Shown here one piece after another: positions 28,845 through 64,000 of a stretch of 64,000 nucleotides of DNA (positions are counted from its first letter, which is position 1; the number at the start of each line of letters is the position of its first letter). The notes under the pieces are model-generated. The model was given only the letters and a program-made list of their open reading frames with translations, ran no database searches and was not told where the DNA came from. The stretch lies in assembly GCA_947623455.1 (NCBI GenBank), contig OX392527.1:55162401-55226400 (forward strand), written 5' to 3'. This stretch comes from Mimachlamys varia. Its lineage: Eukaryota; Mollusca; Bivalvia; Pectinida; Pectinidae. The position numbers were made by a program, and so were the translations under genes.

Positions 28845-31100
28845 ACAAGAGGCCCAATGGGCCTGCATCGCTCACCTGGTATCAATCTCTGACTTATATT
28901 ATAGTGTAACCCTAAAGTCCCCTAAAATCTTTTAATGTAAGACATTTAGAAGAACATCTTAAGATTTAAACATATTTTACCCCTGTGACCTTATAAGACA
29001 ACATCATTTTCATTTTCAAATTTTGTTTGGCTTCATCCAAGGAACCTTTCAGCCAAATATCATGCTTCTAGGGCTTTTGGTATTTCAGGAGAAGTCGTTT
29101 AAATGTTTTAAAAGATTTGACCCCTGTGACTTTGAATATAGGTCAAGGTCATTTCTTTTCACAAACTTTGTCCGGCTTCATCCAAGGAACCTTTCAGCCA
29201 AATATCATGCTTCTAGGGCTTTTGGTATTTCAGAAGAAGTCGTTTAAAGGTTTTAACAGATTTGACCCCTGTGACCTTGAATAAAGGTCAAGGTCATTTC
29301 TTTTCGCAAACTTTGTCGGGCTTCATCCAAGGAACCTTTCAGCCAGATATCATGCTTCTAGGGCTTTTGGTATTTCAGAAGAAGTCGTTTAAAGGTTTTA
29401 ACAGATTTGACCCCTGTGACCTTGAATAAAGGTCAAGGTCATTTCTTTTCGCAAACTTTGTCGGGCTTCATCCAAGGAACCTTTCAGCCAAATATCATGC
29501 TTCTAGGGCTTTTGGTATTTCAGAAGAAGTCGTTTAAAGGTTTTAACAGATTTGACTCCTGTGACCTTGAATATAGGTCAAGGCCATTTCTTTTCGCAAA
29601 TTTTGTCCGGCTTCATCCAAGGAACCTTTCAGCCAAATATCATGCTTCTAGGGCTTTTGGTATTTCAGAAGAAGTCGTTTAAAGGTTTTAACAGATTTGA
29701 CCCCTGTGACCTTGAATAAAGGTCAAGGTCATTTCTTTTCGCAAACTTTGTCCGGCTTCATCCAAGGAACCTTTCAGCCAGATATCATGCTTCTAGGGCT
29801 TTTGGTATTTCAGAAGAAGTCGTTTAAAGGTTTTAACAGATTTGACCCCTGTGACCTTGAATATAAGTCAAGGTCATTTCTTTTCGCAAACTTTGTCGGG
29901 CTTCATCCAAGGAACCTTTCAGCCAAATATCATGCTTCTAGGGCTTTTGGTATTTCAGAAGAAGTCGTTTAAAGGTTTTAACAGATTTGACCCCTGTGAC
30001 CTTGAATATGGGTCAAGGTCATTTCTTTTCGCAAATTTTGTCCGGCTTCATCCAAGGAACCTTTCAGCCAAATATCATGCTTCTAGGGCTTTTGGTATTT
30101 CAGAAGAAGTCGTTTAAAGGTTTTAACAGATTTGACCCCTGTGACCTTGAATATAGGTCAAGGTCATTTCTTTTCGCAAACTTTGTCGGGCTTCATCCAA
30201 GGAACCTTTCAGCCAAATAACATGCTTCTAGGGCTTTTGGTATTTCAGAAGAAGTTGTTTAAAGGTTTTAACAGATTTGACCCCTGTGACCTTGAATATA
30301 AGTCAAGGTCATTTCTTTTCGCAAACTTTGTCGGGCTTCATCCAAGGAACCTTTCAGCCAAATATCATGCTTCTAGGGCTTTTGGTATTTCAGAAGAAGT
30401 CGTTTAAAGGTTTTAACAGATTTGACTCCTGTGACCTTGAATATAGGTCAAGGTCATTTCTTTTTCGCAAACTTTGTCCGGCTTCATCAAAGGAACCTTT
30501 CAGCCAAATATCATGCTTCTAGGGCTTTTGGTATTTCAGAAGAAGTCGTTTAAAGGTTTTAACAGATTTGACCCCTGTGACCTTGATTATAGGTCAAGGT
30601 CATTTCTTTTCGCAAACTTTGTCGGGCTTCATCCAAGGGACATTTCAGCCAAATATCATGTTTCTAGGGCTTTTGGTATTTCAGAAGAAGTCGTTTAAAG
30701 GTTAAAATAGATTTAACCTCACGGTGACCTTGAATATTGGTCAAGGTCATTTCTTTTCGCAAACTTTATTTGGCTTCATCTAAGGAAGCTATTGGTCAAA
30801 TATGAAGTCTCTATGCCTGACGGTATTTTAGAAGAAGTTGTTTGAAGGTTTCGACATTTTTGACCCCTGTGACCTTGAAATTAGGTCAAAGTGATTTTTT
30901 TTCGCAAACTTTGTTCAGCTCCTTCAAAGAAATCTACCAGCCAAATTTCATGTCACTGGGCCTTTCAGTATTTTAGAAGAAGTCGTTTAAAGGAAAAAGT
31001 TGACGGACGCAGGACGGACGGACGGACGGACGGACGGACGGACGACGGACGCTGCACCATCACATAAGCTCACTTGGCCCTTCGGGCCAGGTGAGCTAAA
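28845..31100 (+). mobile_element. Pearl-like element, GCTCACCTGG family, expanded copy
   Basis: Starts ACAAGAGGCCCAATGGGCCT, then CATCGCTCACCTGG. The core is about thirteen tandem 145 bp units (about 29000-30990); the central ones are nearly identical and the outer ones diverged, suggesting local expansion. A GACG/ACGG microsatellite follows at 31002-31050, then a 3' hairpin GCTCACTTGGCCC-TTC-GGGCCAGGTGAGC and TAAA. Because 145 is not a multiple of three, each unit yields overlapping ATG-started ORFs of up to 91 codons in changing frames; they are a by-product of the repeat, not genes. Each unit carries TGACCTTGA and an inverted TCAAGGTCA. Confidence 0.85.
31002..31050 (+). repeat. GACG/ACGG microsatellite
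   Basis: Near-perfect ACGG tetranucleotide run. Equivalent runs occur at about 42105-42147 and shorter ones near 14330, 25950, 32222, 34950, 57815 and 60540, always just before an element's 3' hairpin or tail. Confidence 0.9.
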
Positions 31101-31434
31101 TATACATGTAACACTTTATTCCAATCCAATTTCTTTCTTCGCTAACCTGCATTATAAAGTTAAGTTAAGTAGTTGCGTCCTCCTAATATTTATTATTTTT
31201 GTTAATACCATAGATAATGCCATCATGCAAAAACAAGTTTCCAGCTAATAGTAATGACATATCTAGATAATCTATAAAAGATGTACAATTTCTGAAGCAG
31301 AGAACCAATATATATGATCAAATCATGAAATGTGTTCATTGGCTTTTCTTTCTTTTTTTATAAGTCGATGTAAAGCTCCAAAAATGTTCTGTGAACATCT
31401 GATTAAACGAACATTAACATCACAAGTAAAACTA
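31101..31434. other. No gene recognised
   Basis: AT-rich spacer between two elements. Confidence 0.3.
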
Positions 31435-32290
31435 GAACTGTAAGCCAATGGGAAACTTATTCCCCCACCTTTGCAATAAAAACTGTTATAAGGCAATGTT
31501 GATGACGAACAAATTTTGATCTAAAGATACATCTACACATTGTCCCTTTGTAGTTTCATTGAAATTGGTTCACAGGTTTAGGAACATTTTTCCAGGCAAA
31601 ATTTTCTAACAAAACCTTGGTTATAATGACTAGGTTACCATGGCAACCAAACTTCTGCAAAAAGTAATCTGCATGCGTATCTACATTTGTATTCTTGGTC
31701 CAAAACATGCATGTGAAACTTCATTGAATATGGTTCACTGGTTAGGAAGAGTTGTCTAGTCAAAAGTTTCCAACAAAAAGCTGTTAGAAAAAAAGAAACC
31801 TGCATGCTTATCAACACATAGAAGTCCCTTAAATTCCTGTGTAGTTCAATTGAAATCGGTTCATAGGTTTAGATGCAGTTGCGCTGACAAAAAAGTGTTC
31901 AACAAGATTTGAGTATTTTGACCTGGTTACCATGGCAACCAAAATTTCTGCAGAAAAACACCCTGCATGTACATTACCACATGGTCCCTAACACTCCTGT
32001 GTAGTTTTACTTGAATTGGTTCACAGGTTTATTAGTAGTTAGCTTGACAAAATTTTATCCCAAAAAACAATGTATAGTCCCTGGTTACTATGGCAACCAC
32101 AAATTTTTTTAACCTGTTATAGATTATGCACATCTACAATGTATAAGGATTATTGATACCAAGTTTCGTCGATATCCTCTCAGTTATTTAGGAGGAATAG
32201 TTGGTACACTGTTGTGTCTACAGACGGACGGACAACCTGATTCCAGTATACCCCCCTAACTTTGTTGCGGGGGGTATAATTATTATTTTT
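31435..32290 (+). mobile_element. Pearl-like element, TTATTCCCCCAC family
   Basis: The 5' region has GGGAAACTTATTCCCCCACC. Internal units of about 150-200 bp are marked by GGTTACCATGGCAACC and GGTTCACAGGTTTA. It ends ACGGACGGACAACC and a hairpin ATACCCCCC...GGGGGGTATAAT, whose outer half is the inverse of the 5' TTATTCCCCC. A second, 3'-truncated copy lies at 58215-58815. Confidence 0.65.
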
Positions 32291-33638
32291 TAGAAATCCA
32301 ACAAAAAGTGTTTATAGTTACCATAAATTTTCAATTATATATCCTAGATGTATTATGATAATTAAAAAGTTGATATGGCAAAAAAGCTTAATTTGCTTAA
32401 GTGTATAATGCAGACTAAAATGAAAATATTTGAACAGAGTGTAAATATGAAATGGAGTTAATAACTAATTGGTAGTATCAACCACTTACAGTTAAATGGA
32501 AAATCAAATTCAAACAAATAGGTTTTTAATATACAAAGAAATAATAAATAAAAGCTTGTTACCATTGCAGTTTGCGGCCATAAAGATAATCATTTTTGTC
32601 AGTTCATATTTTCATTAGATCAAATTAATGCAGATCTAAAGTTACAAAATATTTTAATTTCTTTTTATGGAGATTCATTTGCAGCTTCTTTCAGTATTTC
32701 AGGAAAATTATTTAATTGTTCAAATCGTGCAACTAGTCAAATTTGCAACAGGTTTAACCAGTAAATTTAGGCAAAAACAAAATCTTGTGCAATAGGAAAG
32801 ATTTCTGGAAAACCAGAAATATCAGCATTTTATGTGTGTGCAGGTAGTGAAAATTCTACCCTGACAAAAATAACAAACTTTAGAGTGATCAATGGTGACA
32901 AGTATAGAGGCTTGTCCAGCAGCTAATATCTGTACAAAGCAAAACCAGAGTTGTATGCATGGAATCACCACACAACAACAGCTTGTCTTCAGAATTTGTA
33001 CATACATGTTACACCTACAATTATATATAATATATATATCTTTATGTACACACACATCTCCGAATACATATCTCTCAATGATGAGTGCAGTCATACACTT
33101 CTAATGATATGTACATATGTATTAGATGAAATCATCGTATGTATAACGAAGGATGGTCTAGATCAATCCCATTGTGAAGGATAATGGTCATTTCTCACAA
33201 CTATCTCAACATCTCCACAATTTCAAATATATCATATCACCTCTGTATAAATGAACTGGCCAAAGGAACGATGTACAATCTTACAAACAAAAGTGAACTT
33301 AATCAGCTTACAAACTTTGTGAATTTGATATACTTACAAGCCTATATAAATTAGTAAGCTTAGAAACTTAGAGGTCAAATAATCTTACAAACACAAACAC
33401 AGCGAACTTCGATTAATACAACAATTTACTCTGATTCACACGCATACTTTTCCAAAGAGTTTGTCAAGCTTATTTAACTAGTGGGCTTTAGCAAACTCAC
33501 AATTGTGAGTCTGGCAAACTCACTAACCCAATAAACTTGACAAGCTTACTAACCTATTGAGCTTGATGAATTGAGTGTCTGGCCCAGTGATTCCATCTGT
33601 CTATTCCTAACTTCCAATTTAAATCACTTCATGCAAAA
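32291..33638. other. No gene recognised
   Basis: AT-rich. A TA-rich run lies at 33020-33040, and around 33290-33560 CTTACAAAC/AACTCAC motifs recur loosely. Overlapping short ORFs at 32822-33184 on both strands have no family resemblance. Confidence 0.3.
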
Positions 33639-35008
33639 ACAAGAGGCCTGTATCGCTCACCTGGATACATTAGTGTCTAGGTTATCATGGTTAAATATTT
33701 TTCAAATAGATCCCATGGACAGGGACAGACCCAATTACATACTTTAGGACTTGTAGTGATTAAAAGGAATTACCTCTATTTCCCCTATTGGGCCCCACCT
33801 CTCTGGTCCCTTGAGGATCAGAATCATCATTTATACAAAATCTGTTCCCCTTCCCTCAAGGATATTTCTGACTAAATTTGGTTCAAATGCATTCATTACT
33901 TTATGACAAGTAGCGATTTAAAGGAATTACCTTTTTCCCCTATTATGCCCCACTCCTCTGGCCCCTTGAGAGTCAGAGTCACCATTTATGCAAAATCTGT
34001 TCCCCTTCCCCCAAGGATGTTTCTGACTAAATTTGGTTCATATGCATTCATTTAAGCAATGAATGTTTTAGCAAATGTTGTTACAGTCCTATAACACACA
34101 TTGCTATTGATGACACACTAAATAAAGCCTGATAGGGCTTTATATCAGTTTGTCAGCAATAACAATGTGTGTTATAGGACTGTAACAATATTTGCTAAAA
34201 TGTTCATTACTTCTATTTAAATTTTGATAGAATTTTTGTGCTTTATTTAGTTTCTTCCGACCGATTTTAAAAAGCAAATCAAGTGTAGAAAACAATCAAA
34301 TTGATGACGTCAAAATAGAGATTTATGACGTCACTATAGCAACTGCTGTTAAAGTCTGAGGCACTGGGTGTTATATAAGGTGACAGAAACGAAACAAAGC
34401 GCAAAGTTTTGAGATTCAATAATGTTTTATGGCATATTTAAACTAAAAAACAAATGATATGTGGACATAAACTGGTGTGTGACTATCTATTCTAAGACTA
34501 TACTATTGTTATAACTAATCTGTTGACACTGTTGTTGATTTAGAAGTATGGCAGCCACTGCCTCTTAGCATTGCGTCAGAGGAAAATTGCAGAGAAAACG
34601 TAAATATAACTTTATGACTAGTAGCGATTTAAAGGAATTACCTCTATTTATCCTATTGTGCCCCACTTCTCTGGCCCCGTCAGAGTCACCATTTATGCAA
34701 AATCTATTCCCCTTTCCTCAAGGATGTTTCTGACCAAATTGGTTCAAATGCATTCATAACTTTATGACTAGTAGCGATTTAAAGGAATTACCTATTTTCC
34801 CTATTGGGCCCCACCCCTTTGGCCCCTTGGGGGGTTAGAGTTGTCGTTTATGCAAAATCTGTTCCTCTTCCCCAAAGGATATTTCTGACAAAATTTGGTC
34901 AAAATCCAATAAGGACTTTTTAACAAGTAGCGATTTTAAGCAAATGTTGACGAATGGACGCCGCACTATGGCATAAGCTCACCGGACCTTTGGTCAGGTG
35001 AGCTAAAA
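33639..35008 (+). mobile_element. Pearl-like element, GCTCACCTGG family, with a nested insertion
   Basis: Starts ACAAGAGGCCTGTATCGCTC; ends GCTCACCGGACC-TTT-GGTCAGGTGAGC and TAAAA. Internal units of about 140 bp are marked by AGTAGCGATTTAAAGGAATT. Between about 34054 and 34608 a foreign 555 bp AT-rich segment splits one unit (GCATTCATT ... AACTTTATGAC would be contiguous without it). Confidence 0.7.
34054..34608. mobile_element. Unclassified insertion with a 50 bp-arm hairpin and two CRE-like sites
   Basis: The left 155 bp is an inverted repeat (GTTACAGTCCTATAACACAC at about 34079 against its complement at about 34160-34180). Farther right are two TGACGTCA palindromes, 34305-34312 and 34326-34333, 21 bp apart. 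No ORF. Ends are inferred from the interrupted host unit. Confidence 0.5.
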
Positions 35009-35049
35009 ACTCATACCCACATTTTGAGCTTGTGAAACATGCTACTCTT

Positions 35050-35518
35050 CTTTAAAACAATCACTCAGCTCTCTACATCCTTTCAAACAATCACTCAGCT
35101 CTCTATATCCTTTCAAACAATCACTCAGCTCTCTACATCCTTTCAAACAATCACTCAGCTCTCTACATCCTTTCAAACAATCACTCAGCTCTCTACATCC
35201 TTTCAAACAATCACTCAGCTCTCTATATCCTTTCAAACTATCACTCAGCTCTCTACATCCTTTCAAACAATCACTCAGCTCTCTACATCCTTTCAAACAA
35301 TCACTCAGCTCTCTACATCCTTTCAAACAATCACTCAGCTCTTTACATCCTTTCAAACAATCACTCAGCTCTCTACATCCTTTCAAACTATCACTCAGCT
35401 CTCTACATCTTTTCAAACTATCATTCAGCTCTCTACATCTTTTCAAACTATCACTCAGCTCTCTACATCCTTTCAAACAATCACTCAGCTCTCTACATCC
35501 TTTCGAACATTTACATAA
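35050..35518. repeat. 30 bp minisatellite, about 16 copies
   Basis: The unit ACATCCTTTCAAACAATCAC plus TCAGCTCTCT is repeated with few changes. As 30 is divisible by three and no frame contains a stop, both strands are open for about 160 codons (decapeptides such as TITQLSTSFQ on plus, KGCRELSDCL on minus). The perfect phase and two-strand openness indicate a repeat artefact; no splice or start context supports a gene. Confidence 0.9.
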
Positions 35519-37028
35519 ACTGTTTAGCATGTAAAATGTTTACTTAAAAGGAATAAAATTCATTCAGCAAAGTAAAAAGTGAATACACAACACAAATGTA
35601 AGAGAACGCCTGCTCTTAATGTGATGAGAAAGATACGGACAAAATTCCAGTAAATATATGTAAACATTTGTATCTAGTGTCCATCTACAGTAAAACATAA
35701 GTGAATCCGGCACTGATGTAGTACAATACATTTGTTAAAATAAACATTTGATCTATAATGTGAAAACTACATCTCTATCAGCCAACCGATCAACACTGCC
35801 GATTCGCCATGGATAGGAGTTATGTCCCTTGTTTGACCTAACCATGGCCTTGTGTGATCAAACACAAATCATAATGGGTGTTTATAAGTTTATGGCAGAA
35901 ACATAAATGAATTTGCTTGAATACTGTTTCATAAATCATCATATAAATTTATTGTTAACAATACTGAAACATGCCTGTCAATGACAATAAAATTAATCCT
36001 TCACTTTTGAAAACGTTCAACGCCTCATGTTTATAATATATCATCTTATTATTCAGAAAACAAAACACATCTTCTATTATGTTAATACAGAAGTATTTCC
36101 GACTATAATCATATAGCCACTATTATAAATTTTGATTCATTTAATGGAAAATCAGGTCAAAATTTCAAGAAAATAAATATACATTTAGTAAAGTATTAAT
36201 GAAATTGAATTTTTAAGTGCTCAAAATAATTTCTCTATTAAAAGTTAATTTGAATGGTTTCTCTACTTAAAGTTAATTCAAAGATGAAAAAACAACATAT
36301 CCAGCTTACAACTAAGTCTGACTTTTGGGGGGGGGGGGGGGGAATTCAAGTTAATTTGATTTGAATTAAAAATAAGTGTAACTTTTTTAAAAATTATCAA
36401 ACTATTGCTAGTGGGGAAAACATTATTTTGTTTCATTTGTTGAAATAGATCTAAAACATTCACAGACTGAAAATAGCACCTTATAAACTATTTCTACTGT
36501 TGACTTTAAATGAGGATGTAGAATAGGAAAGATTTCAAAATAATTCAGAAATCTTCTTGTGATAAGGAGACAGCTGACACAGTGAAGGCTTCAGTTGGGA
36601 CTGATTCATCCAACAACACACAAATTGCAGGTATTCCTGAACTCTTGATTTCTGATTTATCTCTCAGTCTAAAATGTTAGGATTCTCTGCCAATCTTGAC
36701 AGGCACAACTGAATTCTCCCCAGACTTGCATATCTGGATTCTGTCCTAGTCTTGATGTCTGTATTTTCAACATCTCACAACAGCAATGTCTAGAATCTGT
36801 CCCGATATATCAATGTCTAGACCAACATCCAAACCTGATGTCAATTTTACTTCTAAAAGTGAATAATCCTCTCTTACACAAGATTCTTCTGGACACAGTT
36901 CCACAATTTCACCAGGATATTCCATGGCAATAAAGACTATCTCACAAGAACCACACAACGATTTTTCTCACGGTTTCTGACAGTGAAGATATCTTTGACA
37001 AAAATTCTGTCAGATTTTCACAACACTG
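35519..37028 (-). other. Smurf 3' UTR and downstream region
   Basis: On the minus strand this follows the Smurf stop codon. The first AATAAA in that orientation is at 35953-35948, which would give a 3' UTR of about 1.07 kb. Contains a 16 bp poly-G run at 36327-36342. A 63-codon minus ORF at 36767-36958 has no recognised family. Confidence 0.4.
35948..35953 (-). promoter_or_regulatory. Candidate Smurf polyadenylation signal
   Basis: AATAAA on the minus strand, the first one found downstream of the stop at 37029. Variant signals closer to the stop were not excluded. Confidence 0.3.
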
Positions 37029-63850
<26,822 letters not shown>

Positions 63851-64000
63851 CTGAAATACAAATCATAGATGCAATTTTTGTTAAAAATTCAAAATTTCCT
63901 TGTGAAGAACTGTTAACTAAAGAATTTTTCTGAGTTTGCTGAAATGTAAAATGTTTTCTTTTCTTGAATTTATATGTAATGTTAATGCATGCACAACTTT

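Noticed and set aside
29023..30698. Series of 74-91 codon ORFs
   Set aside because: Products of the 145 bp tandem repeat shifting frame.
28845..31100. Canonical Helitron
   Set aside because: The 3' hairpin followed by CTAA fits CTRR, but the 5' end is ACAAGAG rather than TC, and one copy (60319-60619) seems to have a 5 bp duplication; Helentron-associated (pearl/DINE-1) origin is the better but unproven fit.
35039..35530. Two ~160-codon ORFs on opposite strands
   Set aside because: Both follow from a 30 bp repeat lacking stops; no start, splice or domain evidence.

Overview
The window is animal nuclear DNA, most likely from a bivalve mollusc. It is AT-rich, intron-rich and dominated by transposable elements. 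The bivalve assignment rests on many pearl/DINE-1-like non-autonomous elements (structured 5' end, internal ~145-160 bp tandem units, GACG/ACGG microsatellite, 3' hairpin), a Penelope-like element with an N-terminal GIY-YIG domain, a DIRS element, a CR1/L2-type LINE and tRNA-derived SINEs. No bacterial operons, CRISPR arrays or rRNA genes are visible.

Two host genes can be supported. The right 27 kb (37029-63850, minus strand) holds the 3' part of a Smurf-type HECT ubiquitin ligase: eleven exons, all with canonical splice sites, joining into one continuous frame of 489 codons plus stop (two WW domains, then the complete HECT domain). The C2 domain and 5' exons lie beyond position 64000. At 4138-4343 (plus) there is a lone terminal exon encoding a type-2 chitin-binding (peritrophin-A) domain.

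Left to right: 1-823 is the gag start of an LTR retrotransposon with an unusual helix-hairpin-helix N-terminus. 2.1-6.6 kb carries decayed Penelope-like (PLE) 3' ends, a tRNA-SINE and the chitin-binding exon. 7537-12574 is a structurally complete DIRS retroelement (gag-like ORF, RT-RNase H-methyltransferase ORF, tyrosine recombinase ORF, inverted terminal repeats and internal complementary region) inserted in a pearl-like repeat. 12.6-15.4 kb is a pearl-like repeat field. 15437-18301 and 18738-21632 are two copies of a 2.9 kb non-coding long-TIR element. The second copy interrupts a PLE running from 25230 to about 18505 on the minus strand, which also carries a 593 bp foldback element between its GIY-YIG and RT parts. 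26-35 kb is a series of pearl-like elements, a TA-flanked MITE and minisatellites.

The Smurf introns hold further pearl-like copies, two TA-flanked TIR elements of 1.2-1.3 kb, a foldback MITE, a near-perfect 160 bp palindrome, a tRNA-Glu-like SINE, and a 5'-truncated LINE lying in a minisatellite and itself hosting a 301 bp pearl-like insertion.

The main biological message is nested transposon history: several insertions can be read against their own empty sites within the window, and one group of non-autonomous elements shows covarying end structures between families.
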